Position numbers and translations under genes: made by a program. Below the pieces are notes generated by a model. That model saw only the letters and a list, made by a program, of their open reading frames with translations. It was not told the DNA's origin and made no database searches. A stretch of DNA of 64,000 nucleotides from Terfezia claveryi. Lineage: Eukaryota > Ascomycota > Pezizomycetes > Pezizales > Pezizaceae. Where the stretch lies: positions 186,001 through 250,000 of the forward strand of contig WHUX01000040.1 of NCBI GenBank assembly GCA_015179025.1. Reading direction: 5' to 3'. Positions 1 to 11,320 of the stretch are shown in pieces; position 1 is the first letter of the stretch; each line of letters opens with the position of its first letter.

Positions 1-446
1 GAAGGTCGCTCTATCGGCATGATCGCACCCTTCCGTAAATTCAAGTCTGACAATGGGGGAAATCTTTGCAAATGCTGTCCCCGCCTCCCAATGGGTGAGG
101 ATGGCTCCTGGGGCTCCGGTGAACTACGGCCAATATTGCTAGGGTACTCAAATGCGGCCATACGATTTCCTGTCCTTGATGGGGTACGTGGTGGAGTTGT
201 CGAGTGTTGTGGAGGCAATGACTCGTCCGTATCTTCCCCATCGTCCAAATCCTCGTCTTCAGGCGTGACAGCCCGGATTGTCATAGTATCACGGTAAGCG
301 TTCAGCCCTGGTGGCATGTGGTGCGAGCCGCCGATACCTCTTGAGATGCCTGGATTAATTGTTGTGGTCCGTAGTGGGAAATATATTTCATTATCGCTTG
401 AACCAATCGCAAGCCGATTGCTCCCAGCTGTTGGTCGTCCAGTCAT
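1..446 (-). CDS. N-terminal part of an unidentified protein, runs off window start
   Basis: The minus strand is open from an ATG at 446 to the window edge, giving about 148 residues with no stop. The ATG has G at -3, a good context, and opens with MTGRPTAGSNRLAIG. The translation is hydrophilic and probably disordered: a proline/serine/threonine-rich segment, an acidic cluster (PEDEDLDDGED, about residues 61-71) and scattered TPP/SPE sites. No domain or membrane segment is visible, so the recognisable part of the protein must lie beyond base 1. The frame stays open upstream of the ATG to a TGA near 560, and an AG acceptor lies in that stretch, so a start in an upstream exon is possible. Coding is inferred from the long open frame and its biased composition, not from homology I recognise. 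I cannot name a function. Confidence 0.6.
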   Translation of the reverse strand, partial: MTGRPTAGSNRLAIGSSDNEIYFPLRTTTINPGISRGIGGSHHMPPGLNAYRDTMTIRAVTPEDEDLDDGEDTDESLPPQHSTTPPRTPSRTGNRMAAFEYPSNIGRSSPEPQEPSSPIGRRGQHLQRFPPLSDLNLRKGAIMPIERP

Positions 447-3400
447 GGCTCGAAAATTGTCCAGTGGGGTGAATGCCCTAGGCTGCGGTTCGCAAAAAAG
501 TTCTTGATTCTTAGATGCGTCAACTAAGAAAGCTGTGACAGTTGGGCACTGGAGTCAAATCTGGGAACACCAACTGACACCTGCGCGCAACAGGAGACAA
601 TTTTTGTTTCTTTTCTCTGCAGGAAATGGCGCGCAAATATTGAATCAGCTGTGTTCCTTCTCTTTTAAATCCATGTGTCTTCCCTAAACCAGCGGCTATT
701 GTGTTTCCTGTTTTTGACCGAAACCGAAACACCTCAATCCGGCCGACCGGCCGTTGGGATGCCCTCAAAGACTCTTGAAACGCCTGATACTATCCTATCG
801 CCTTTCTATTGAGATTTGGTACTTTTGAATTCGTAGTTAGTCTTAGTTTATTACTGAAGCCGCGGTGAATATTGTGTGGGTGAGTGTGTGTTGTTTGAAG
901 TGGTGGTGGGCTGGGTTCAGGCACGGCTTCTAGAATCCTTCGTTTAGATAGTGGAATTGTGCTCTGTACGAATCACAGCTGAGAACGCAGGCGGTACAGT
1001 CGAAGTTGAGTCTGCTGATCGGAGAGTGTTCCTTTGTTCTGGCAAATGTGCTATAGTTTTGAGCTGTGCCCTCCAAGGCTTTTCCACCTCCACAATACCG
1101 TGGATCTCCCGTAGCTATAGGCCTCCCGTGCAACTGGCTCGAAAATTACCATGCAACCCGCCAGAAGCCAATCGAATGCGATCCAAGGTTATGTGGCGAG
1201 CAAGTCGGGAGGGCACGGAGTAATGAAAGTATACGCAGGTGTGTCGGCCGTCTCTTTAGAGCTAAATACTCCAAAAGCCTATCCGTTATCCGTCTGAACT
1301 TCACAGAGCACAGCGACACATAGAGCTCACCGGGCTCGACTGAGTGGCGTAGAAGTAGGAGGCAAGTATGTTCAGAGCAGACGGTTCGGGGGTGGAAGCC
1401 CTCGGTTGAAGTACTCGTTGATGGTGGTTGTATATACATGCTACTTAGGCACTAGGGGTTGCGATTGTGTTACTCAAGCTACATAAATTTACATATGCAT
1501 TGCTGCTTTTCGCTCATCTGCCAGCCCCTCATGATCAGACGCAAACTTTGGGGTGGCTTACGCACTCTACATCCCATACTTCGTACAGCTTCAACACGAC
1601 AGCCTCAATCAAATATCTACATTGGGTACATTATTATCTAACTACATCCCTGACTTCTATGTAAGCTCCCAAAACCCCAATGGTCATTGGAACGTAATGA
1701 ATATCTCTCACTATGCCATCAGGGTATTCTAGGCAGATGCAATCTGAACTTGGACTCGGAATTGATAGCAACTCTGAAACTCTGGCTGGCAACTTCCCTT
1801 GAGCATCTCCTCAACATCAGCATCTCCACTAGGCAGTTCTTGAGAAATCTCATACCCTTCGCCATGGCCCCTGCACCGAGTCCGTCCGCACCCTGCACTC
1901 TCTTGTGATATGCATCGCCGCCGTACACCCACATGCACATCATTCAAATGCATTTCGAAACGTGTGCATGAAAGTGAAGTTCATCCGTGTCATTCTTTTA
2001 AGACATGCTTTCTATTTCGTTTGCAAATTTCTTGCTGGAAGTGGTTACCCTACTTAGTACAGAGCTCCGCCCTGCACATCACATCTCCTTTAGGGACTGA
2101 TATGGCCTCAGCTCAGGTTTCGATTTGACATTGAAGTCAAAAACAATACCCACCCCTTCCTTGCTTGGGCCCCCCAACCAAAAGCGCGTCTGTTCCTGGC
2201 TTTCACTCGAATACCCGAATCCTTGCAAATACCGTAGTCCGCAATACCAGCTCCGTGCGCTTCTTTGTTCCGTTCTACGTTGCACAATGATACGTAATAT
2301 CCTTGCATTTCGCTTGGCCGCAAGAGGGGAAATAAATCTCCTGATCACCAACAAGTGACTGCCGATAATATCCCGGGACAGGGAGCCCTATGCGGCAGGA
2401 CACCTTTGGTTCCTGCAGGAACCTACGGAACACTTTCTGGCTGACAAACGCAATCCCACTGCCCAAGTAACATTGGTCAAGGCAGCTCAGTCAAGGCAGC
2501 TCAGCAGTGAAGATTGTAACCTTTGTCATATCATGCGGAACACCAGCAACAGTCCAGACTAGAGTACCCCAGCAACTCAAGAAGCTCCAAGAGCGTCTTG
2601 ATCACACGACTCTACCTGACAGGTATCCACAGACCAGAAATCTGGCCCTTAGCCAATGCAAAACAGATCATCCCGCATGAGATAAATGCCTTTTTGGTCA
2701 TTGGGAGTTACTCAGTGCTTAAGCTACTATATGTATAAAGGTACCTAGGTACCAAGATAGCGGTTCTGAGACCTGGCTTTTGTATACCTGACCGCATAAT
2801 CACATTTCAAAGTAATGTGATGGGCTCCTAATTGTGCTGGATCACCTCGTGTATTTTAGTTATCAAAAGAGTTGAGTAGGTATCATGTAAGTATTCGAGA
2901 GGATACTTTGTGCTGATCCCAATACAATGCGATCAAAGCTGACAAGTATTCCCCTCTTTCATTTCCGGCTTCCTCTTTTGGCAATCGAACACCTTCACGT
3001 GACGATCCATCTTCCCGTTCTACTCCGGTTAGGAGCGACGGAATATTCCACTTAGTCTGCCATACTATATTCCACTCGCCTCATTGCTGCCATACGGTAC
3101 TTGGGTCCCTCGCAAACGTCCAACCTCGTCTCTTTTCCACTTCCTCAACTGGGCCGACCAGATCTAGACTGGTACATTGCAATTTGGATTTAAAATGTGA
3201 TTTATCAAACTACACAACTGATCCCCATGAGCATGGCTGACTTCGAATTCTCTCGTCGGCTTGTCGATCTGTCAGTGGATTACTCTCCAAATGATTGTGA
3301 TTGTAATTAAAATACAGCTGCCGTATTGTACTATCCAACCAGGCCAGGTCTCAATTAAAGTTGTTTATTCTGGAGGATCACAATGTATTGCCTCAACCAC

Positions 3401-4203
3401 TTTTGCACTCTATACTACGAAGTATGACACATAGACGGACTTTCAGCTCTCTTATGTCTATTTTCTCTAGCAAATTACATACAGCTCTATTGCAACAGTT
3501 ATCAATGCCTGACGCATACATAAACACACATATATCAAGTACCTTCCTATGTCCTGCACATATCTGCGCTACAACTATAATTTACCCTATTGAGCATGCA
3601 CCTCCCCAACCCCTTAGCCCTCTCTATGGCCGTCCATACCATAGAGCGGCACAGCTCCCATCACGCGCACGGCTGTGCATATTAGCAAGGTTGTGTGTTT
3701 GATTTCTGGATACATTCGAGTTTATTGCAGCAATGCCGCTGCCCCGGGGGGGATTGCGACAAGTGTTGGGGTGGGCAGGGAGTGGAGATAGGTATATGTA
3801 TTGGCTCTGAGATACAACTAGGATGGGTTGTTGCAAACAAACAAAGGAAGGAAGACGGGAGTCCTGCTGACCATGCGTCAATGGCTCGGGCCCTAGCAAT
3901 GCAGCTATCCATGCAGAGCCTTCGCTACTGCGGGGCTGAGATAATCTGATCGTCAGGTGGAAGCTCCCATTATTTGGAAATGTAGAAATAGGGCTCTCTT
4001 CTACTGATCCTTACAGACACAAGACTCGTGGCCTAATAGGGAACAGATGAGATTGGTACTACGCGGGAATTTAAACCCAGACGCTCATTGTAAATTTATG
4101 TGCTGATGAGGTTGAAATACGCTCCCCCGCCCCCCATTCTTGCCCTTTCTATCTCTAATTACCGTATACAGTTGATCATCGTTTCCTCGGCAAACTGTGA
4201 GTA
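447..4203. other. intergenic, no gene seen
   Basis: A+T-rich DNA holding only short, unrecognisable open frames on both strands. A near-perfect tandem duplication of GTCAAGGCAGCTCA lies at about 2476-2503, and a palindrome GGTACCTAGGTACC at about 2740-2753. I see no protein, RNA gene or promoter structure that I can support here. Confidence 0.6.
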
Positions 4204-4907
4204 CAGTCTAACCTTGCTATACCGGACCTCGTTGTACCGGAAACCTTGCTATACCGGAATACCCCTAAGCCCCGCCACCAAACTAGTTACTTTTCACCTA
4301 AATCACCCTTGCTATAACGGATTTTTGCTTATACCGGACTGGACAGCGAATACAGAGAAGTTACTACTATCTACATATATTTTGCCCTTGCTATAACGGA
4401 ATCCTTAAGTAGACACTGCTCCAGAACCGGGTATTGAGATGTTCGCTCCTTTTACTTCCATGAATCGACTGCTGTAACATCAACCTCAAGCCATTTCTTA
4501 CTATGTATCACGTAAGATGTCCGACAATGTAGATGTTGGTACAGCTCGACCTTGATTATATTAGGATCTCTACCAACATAGATTTACCATTCTTCATACC
4601 TCAGAGTCTAAGAAATGATTTCCAAATTCACTCAATTTCTCCTTCGCATGCTTAGGATCTTGTCGCTTTTTACAGATCTGGTGCTTCTCTAATATGGTGA
4701 GCGCTCGACGCTTTTGTTTTCCGGCACGCAACATGTTGACTGATGAATCTTGAGCTTGATGTTCAAACATACGGAAGTTGAAGAATTTTCCTTCCTTGGT
4801 AACTTTTGTCTTGTCCCACGTACCCTTGTATTATTTCATACCGGAACCTTGCTATACCGGACAGAAATTGCTGGATTTTGGTCGTCCGGTATAGCAAGGT
4901 TAGACTG
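4204..4907 (-). mobile_element. internally deleted pogo/Fot1-like DNA transposon
   Basis: Perfect inverted termini of about 24 bp bound this 704-bp segment. The left end starts CAGTCTAACCTTGCTATACC and the right end is its reverse complement, finishing at 4907. Both sides are flanked by TA (4202-4203 and 4908-4909), the target duplication typical of Tc1/mariner/pogo elements. The sub-terminal unit CCTTGCTATACCGGA is repeated inside both ends, perhaps as transposase-binding repeats. Only a fragment of transposase remains (see 4594-4734), so the element is non-autonomous and would need a transposase in trans. Strand is given as minus from the orientation of the residual coding frame. The matching termini suggest fairly recent insertion. 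Confidence 0.85.
4594..4734 (-). pseudogene. residual N-terminus of a pogo-type transposase
   Basis: A 46-codon open frame on the minus strand inside the 4204-4907 element. It begins MLRAGKQKRRALTILEKHQI and continues with a lysine-rich stretch before a stop. The pattern K(R)RALT-x(3)-K-x(2)-IC resembles the first helices of the CENP-B/pogo N-terminal helix-turn-helix that binds transposon ends. The second DNA-binding domain and the DDE catalytic domain are absent, so this is a fossil and not a working enzyme. The assignment rests on motif resemblance plus position between pogo-like termini. Confidence 0.5.
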
Positions 4908-6328
4908 TACAATGCAAGGGTTGATTTAAGACTCACCTGGGATTAGCTGCTTACATATATTATTACGGCAAGTTGCTGAATATACAGAGGGTCCAGTATT
5001 AATCCCTACCAACTAAGTTCCTTGCTTGTAGGAATTAGAGAAAGGAAGGGATCGGACTTACTCTGTGCTTCATGAGATCAACTACAAGCATCTAACGCAA
5101 TAAGTTAAGCTTAAGGCGCGTCTGACTTGCCCACCAACTTCAAGATTATAATATTATTAACTGCTCGATATTATAGTACTATGAGACATACATTTGATAC
5201 CCATCTATATCTCTGTCATACTAAGCTGTTCAATATATCGCAATTTGCTTTCTGTCGTCGGTTAACCCCCCATCCCCGTGACCTTTTAGATGCTGGCATT
5301 TACAAAACCCCATGGAACTATGCATATTAAACAACGATATGTATACGAAGTTGATGCGAAGGGAGGGGTCAGACAAAAAAAAATTGCGACCGAATGAAAA
5401 TCTTGCTGATGAAATAAGTTCCCAACCAACATAGGGTTCTGTTATGATTCGGTATATTCAAGCCTGTGGCTTTGCAATGATATGAAGGGACGATACTCCT
5501 TAAAATATGATATCTCCTTTTGCAATCGGCCCCTCAGCAAAATGTTTTATTTCTTCCATTGCTATGTGGAAAAAGGTACTGTGTCATAATGTAGTAGACC
5601 CTTTGTTCTAATTATAAGCTCATGCTCAAATGAGGTAAGCCACGTTCAAATCTGCATTTCCAAGGGGCTTGATATAAGTAACTAGATAGACTTGACTTGA
5701 GGGTAACTAAGATATATTAACCCAAAAAAAATAAGATATAGAGGGCTGTTTCGCACTTCTTTCCTTTTACATGTTGTATGTCTATTGGCCCACCTGTATC
5801 AAAATTCTACCAGTCGCCCAGACAAAAATTTTCTATACAATCAGAGATACTTATTAACAAGCATTAAGTGTACATGAAGGGGATTGAATATGAGAAGCCC
5901 TGCATTACAGGTGTACCAATCCTATATATGAGCACGAGACAACATCTAAGTAGAGACAAAAACGTGCTCACATGTCTGTAAGCGGTCCTGTGCTCAAGGG
6001 GTCGATATTGATATATCAATGTCCGTCGAGGTCCTTGTATTCTTCAGTTATGTGAACAACCCCTCCCACGGGATTCTTCGGAGGGATTTAGCTTAGGAGC
6101 CTATATATACTGTCGAAGCTGAGTGGAAGCTGAATGAAAACTGAACATTTCCTCACGAGAATCCAGGATATTATAGTTAATTACTGAGCATCGGTACGCA
6201 AGGAATTTTCTGTGCATGTGGGTGTGGGATGGCATAAATAAAACTGATTTACATAAAAACTTGCCCATTGAATCAAAGTTCAACCATCACTTTACATACT
6301 TCCTTCGCTTAGGACACAAACATGCAAA
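4908..6328. other. intergenic, no gene seen
   Basis: Very A+T-rich sequence with many stops in all frames. No convincing coding region, RNA gene or long repeat was recognised between the transposon and the tRNA-like gene. Confidence 0.6.
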
Positions 6329-6454
6329 GCCGGTGTGGTGCAATTGGTAGCACGCCGACCTCTCGTAATGCCCCCATACGGAGTTGAGAGGAGACCTGCG
6401 GGCCCACACGCCACAAAGGTCATGGAGATCGAGGTTCAAATCCTCGCACCAGCA
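6329..6454 (+). tRNA. tRNA-like gene with a putative intron; isotype uncertain
   Basis: The 5' half has a 7-nt acceptor strand GCCGGTG, a clear D arm (GTGC-AATTGGTA-GCAC) matching the internal A box, and an anticodon region CTCTCGTAA. The 3' half has a perfect T arm (CGAGG-TTCAAAT-CCTCG) with a B box, then CACCAGC-A. A Pol III-type T run follows at once (TTTTCTTTTT). The halves are separated by roughly 50 nt, consistent with an intron after position 37. Canonical numbering puts CTC at 34-36 (Glu). The best-looking loop, CTCGTAA, would instead read CGT (Thr), with GACCT/AGGTC as stem but a long variable loop. The acceptor stem carries one C·A mismatch. It may be a decaying copy or a tRNA-derived repeat. 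Confidence 0.5.
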
Positions 6455-8212
6455 TTTTCTTTTTGTTACTATTTTGAAACTTTTTAATTCGGTTGTGGAT
6501 TGGGGATGAGGAAGGTTTATGTGGTTATATGCAATTTTTGCCACGTGCGGGGACGCCTGTGGGAGACGCGGGTTCGAGCCTTGAGGAGGTGCTTGGTTTT
6601 ATCTTTTGAGATTTAAAATTTGACGGATGTAGCTATACGAATTCAAGTGAGGAGTCGTCAACTAAGATCACAATATTATCACCCAGATTGAAGTTAAGAC
6701 ATTTTTTTTCTTATATTTATAGAAGGAAGATTTAGTACTTGTATTCCCTCTGGGAGCCACCCAGAAACCTAGATAAAGGTGAGGGAAGTTGAAGGAAAGG
6801 AACCAGTGTTCAACCCTGACTGGAAAGAAGAGAAGAAACAATTATGAATAGATGAAATAGAACTGTAGCCAAAAATTAACTACAAATAGGGCTTTGGACC
6901 GCAAAGGTGTACAAAAATGCACAACATAGAAAAGCACAATTCCTCAGGCCGGGTATATTTAGAACAAAATGTCCTCAGCCGAACCATCAGTTATGCATGT
7001 AGTCAAACAAACCCGCTTTCATGGGTAGAGAGGCGAACAAACTTGAAGCGGGACGGAAGGATTTTTGCTGCAAAAAGCTAGGTTTTGCTGGTTTCCGTGT
7101 ACTGTATGAGTTTACCAACTTATGGGCCTGAGGCCTGAGGACATTAACCTTTTGGTAGATGTGTACTGTACCTACGTTAGTCTTGTTTACGTACGTAAGG
7201 GGCTAACGCAACCATATATCAGGATATCAGATTCTGCTAGAACCTCTGCGGCATTTTCCTGGCCTTTCCATCAAGAACTCTTTGCTCACGACAAAATATA
7301 CTATACAGATCTACACCCCTCCGGTGTAGGATCGGATGGCCAGAAGACTTCTGCGGGTACTTATATCAAGTATTTTGTGGCTCTCGCTACTTCAGCTTCA
7401 AGTTGAGGATCCTTGCTTGGCTGAGAATCAATATATATAATCATAAATATGAGCACTTGGGACCACGAGTGAGACTTACCACGCCCCAAAGAATTACAGA
7501 CCCAATCTTTTAGTACCTCCAACACAAGTTGCGCCATTGTTGCTAATCTGGCATCCCTATACAAATTGTGTGGCAACGAATTGCAGAAACACTTTCTAGT
7601 AGTTTATTGCTTTACACCATACGGGTTCACAAGGAAAAGTTGCTTGTATTACCAAGTCTCAAATAAAGGTACAGTGCACATATGTACTTGTATGTATTCC
7701 TAGGCAACTTGAGGTCTTACTTATGATGCTATACGCCCTAGGAACTTTCAAGCTTTTACGTTTAGTTATTGTTGTTACCCACTTTGGCTTTACCTTGAAC
7801 CTTATGTTGCTGCGCCCAGCCAAGAAGTGACATCAGCCTTATTATAAAATTTGTGTGCTTATGCTGTGACTAAATCATTCCTGCTGTTTCCCACTCGGGA
7901 CTTGTTGAAGATTTAGTCTGGTTGGCACAGGAAGCTTAGACTCGACGAAAGGGGTAGTCTCGATCCGAAAGGGATTTTATACGGAAAATCGTTCTGTCTT
8001 CTCTGTCTTCGTTTACGCCACTTCATTCCTGCTGTTTTCCTTCCAGATTATCAATCAGTCAGTTTCAACTGTCCTCCTCTTTTCACCCGCGCTACTCGGC
8101 TGACATTCACACGTTGCCTTCAGCAGAGCGGGGCTCCATAGCCATGCACACCTACCCCGCAGCCTGTAACCTCGATCTCGCCCCAAACCAATGGAATGTG
8201 GCATAGAAATGT
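6455..8212. other. intergenic, no gene seen
   Basis: A+T-rich, with only short open frames of no recognisable content. A stretch at about 6541-6595 contains a B-box-like GGTTCGAGCC but does not fold as a tRNA. One copy of the dispersed 10-mer AGTCTGGTTG lies at 7915-7924, in the form TAGTCTGGTTGGCACA. Confidence 0.55.
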
Positions 8213-9386
8213 TTCCGCCACATCTTGGATTATGCGCTCTGGGACCCCGAGATCTACGATTTCAGGTCTCAGTGGATTATAAATCGATTTTCATGCAACC
8301 GCTGTTACGTACTGCTGGCCAGAGATGATTATCGAAACACCTTCTCCCCCTAGCGACATCTCCCTAACAGTAGCCTCCATTGCAGCACTCTTCGTCCCAC
8401 CTGGTTTTAACGTAGGCATCTGAGTGTGAACAGCAGTATTGCCAACAATCCTAGAATACCAGACCCCGTCCCTCAGATTCGGTTAGGTCGATGGGTACTA
8501 CCCAGCCCAGCTCAACAAAAGGTCATCTACACAGTACTTGCGGCTATTGCTTCAGTCACAGCAATCAATTATATCCCTCCAACAATTTATGTTGAATTAG
8601 ATGCCACGGATGGGAAGACTTATGCTCAGCATAGCTCACCAGGCCTCGTCAGGGGGCTTTCGACGATGTGCCATCACAGCCGCACTGTTACATTTCTTAA
8701 CCTGAACAACCGGGCGGGGAAGAGACTCCTCGACCCAGGGAGAAGCGTACAGGACATGACAAATTGCTATGTTCAGTGGAAGTGTCTCTGTCCTGGTGTG
8801 AGATTGGAAAGCGCTCCAGTGAGTACGAGGGAAAGTTATTGGACTTTAACAATGGCAACCACTATGGGTATTCTAGTCAAGTCGACGTTCAACACAGATG
8901 CACTTAGGTTGACTGTGGAAAACCATGGATTTTTGGGCACCAACGATGTCTTCCATCCCACAGCGAAGGGGTCAAAATTGGGGAGATAATGGAAAGGTTC
9001 GAAGCACTAGATATTGCCCTCGTACAGCTTTACCCCTCAATAAGTTTTAGCAATCTCCAATATTTTGAGGCGGAGGCACCTAGGAGATTATTACGATCCG
9101 GTGCAGTCTCTGCTCGAGTGGGATGTTCTTCTCTAGATTCCATACTGTTCGGTACTCTGGCGTAGTTATACCCACGATCGAGCCCCACATGGAGCACAAT
9201 ATGCATTTGATAGGACCCACAGGAGGCGCGGTGACAGAGGGTATTTGTGGTGCGGCAATCGTGGTAGATGATGAGGGGGATGGTGGTGTCGTGGGCTTCT
9301 TTTCTGGGAGAAGAGGGGGGGATTGGGCGACATGCCCAGCTCTTGATGATCTTATGGATAGGGGGGTGGGGTGTGGTTTAGGATGA
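8213..9386 (+). pseudogene. frameshifted trypsin-like (PA-clan) protease-related protein
   Basis: Coding similarity is spread over three frames. 8213-8335 reads a segment beginning FRHILDYALWDPEIYDFRSQ. 8426-8963 reads on through a conserved-looking YVELDATDGKTY motif to NHGFLGTNDVFHP. From about 8967 the frame must move to read VKIGEIMERFEALDIALVQL, and near 9123 it moves again to read GICGAAIVVDDEGDGGVVGFF and LDDLMDRG. The order (HGFLG, an IGE..ERF.ALDIALV segment, then EG.CGA.IVDDEG..VGFF) matches, from memory, a fungal family of chymotrypsin-fold proteins of unknown role, where G-x-C-G-A would be a degenerate GDSGG-like nucleophile loop. At least two or three indels break it, and no intron consensus explains them. 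It is best read as a dead gene, though assembly errors cannot be excluded. Confidence 0.6.
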
Positions 9387-10199
9387 GTGATTAGTATCCG
9401 TATGCGATAGTACCAATTTTTCTTATGTCAATTTCCTTTAGTTGCCGTTTCAACAACGGCGATCACACCTACACCTTAATCGCGACGTTTCGCCATTGAA
9501 CCCTCTCCCAGCACCTCTCGGGGGCGGGTTCTTAAGATCTCCATGATGGAAGAAGTACCGTGATAGATGGTAGGAGTGGTATGGCCCACTCCTCCAGAAA
9601 CCCTGCCTGATACTTCCGGCGGAAGCTACGATACTACCTACCTCCTCCAGATTATGGAGATTTGAAAAGTCTCACGGGTTTCCTCGGTCTCTCTACCACT
9701 CTACTTAATGCCCATCGAAAACCAAAGTATAAAATAACTGTTTCTCATATCAAAGATAAGCACATCCAGCCGGAGCCAGTCCAGTAAAGTCACTCAAGAA
9801 AAGGCACGAAAATTCATCGAGAAATAAAGTTTAATAAACCTCCAAACGAAAGAGCTTCGCGTTAAGTGCAGAGAAACAATGGATAGAAGGAGAACCACAA
9901 GGAAGAATAAACACGCTCAACAGAAAGTAAATTCAAATCATAATTGCTGAAAGTGCACTCTGACATCAAGGCATAAAGGCCACGCGAAGAAAAAAAAATA
10001 AACAACACCTAAACTACCCAAGAAACACCAGATCCAATTACAAAGCTGTACAGCTTTAGCAAAAATAAGTAATGAACCGTAGACCCAGAGCACACAGAGT
10101 AAAATGAAAGGGCCCACATAAGCACCAGGCAGTACCCCAACTATTATAGGATAATCGTGCATGTTCCACACATACTGCCTCCAATACATATCCTCCTCT
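9387..10199. other. intergenic, partly hairpin-forming
   Basis: No gene was recognised. A hairpin GCCGTT-TCAAC-AACGGC lies near 9443-9460. Imperfect inverted sequences (AGATCTCCAT... and ...ATGGAGATTT) bracket about 9535-9665, possibly a decayed miniature element. The rest is probably the 3' flank of the next gene. Confidence 0.4.
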
Positions 10200-11320
10200 C
10201 TAGTATATCCCCTTGCCTAAATCTCCACTCCCAGTCTTCCTCAAGGCTTGTCCCATGGTCTCCACCATAACGCCCTCCTCCACATCTCTACTCCGCTCGG
10301 GCAAAAAGTTTGCACTAGTCCTGGGGGGCTCCCTGGTAAGGCTCCTTGCCCCCTTCTCATCGGACTCGGGCTCCTCCGCCTCACCAGCGTCTCCGTAATC
10401 CCACTCAAACCCGCTTGGTCAACCATCGGCTGTGCTGGAAACCCAGAGTTCATCGTCTGTAATGGGCTCGGGCTGAGCATGGTTGAGTCCAAGAGGTCCG
10501 CTTGCTCGGCTTGGACAATGTCCGAAAAACTGATGAAGCTCAGGCGACGTTTATCTTGCGTATACGAGGGTCCCAGGGAGTGCCCCGAATGGGAGGTTGA
10601 CGGGGGAAGAAAATCTTCTTGTTCAACAAGAGTTACTTTATCCTTCTCCTTCTCCTTGTGGCCGTGCTGGGAGACCTGGCTCGCAAGCGGCTGGTGGGTG
10701 GTAAGCATTGCAATCTCGACATTCTCAGGGTCGATGTTTCCGTCAGTGATTGCGATACTGCTTGCCTCGAGGACAGCGGGGATATGATTCTCAGTTGCAA
10801 TGTGTGCCGGAATCTTGCTAGCCGTCGGTGGTGACGCAGTAGTAGAAGGAGGTAGCGGTAACGAATGAGATTCTTGCACGTTTCTCTCAAAGATTTGACT
10901 TGACGAAGCTGAGGAAATACGTGTAGGTGGGGAGGTCGACACGAACTGCCTGGAATGAGGAGGGGGGGAAGGTGGGGAAATCGATCTGATAGGTGATGTT
11001 GGGCTCGAAGGGTGAGACATGGGTGGGGAGATTGGTTTTAGTCCAGTTGTGGATGTGGAGATGGGTGCAGGGAATGACAAGGCCGCCTTTGATGCAGTTC
11101 CAACGGGCATCAAGGCCGGGCTTGTGGTCCCGGACTCGGGTGGTGAGATGGCTCCTGCGTCTTTGGTATCTTCCCCTTCCCTTATGACGTTCTTCTTGAT
11201 TAAACTGATGATTCCTGTGCTGTCGCCGGGGGCGACGGTTGTTGACGATGTGTTTTTGGCATCTGCATTTTCCCGTGTGGGATTTATTATCTCCTGTGCG
11301 GCGCGCAATACAGTCTCCAT
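10200..11320 (-). CDS. disordered fungal protein of unknown function, C-terminal frame break
   Basis: The ATG at 11320 opens a frame of about 290 codons that is rich in Ser, Pro and Thr and has no visible fold. It includes a short basic/aromatic motif RRLSFISFSDIVQAEQ (about residues 260-275). In this frame the protein would end in an atypical Trp-rich tail at 10241. A second frame covering about 10420-10200 reads WDYGDAGEAEEPES, then VETMGQALRKTGSGDLG and stops at 10200. That tail looks like a conserved C-terminus I associate with fungal proteins carrying the RRLSFISF motif. A net 2-nt shift near 10410-10460 is therefore needed. The only candidate intron, with a GGGTTTCC donor and CCAAG acceptor, would be about 29 nt, shorter than usual, so an assembly indel or a real frameshift is possible. 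Function is unknown. Confidence 0.6.

Noticed and set aside
6541..6600. Second tRNA-like B box (GGTTCGAGCC) near the tRNA-like gene
   Set aside because: The flanking bases do not form a T stem or acceptor stem and no A box lies upstream at the right distance.
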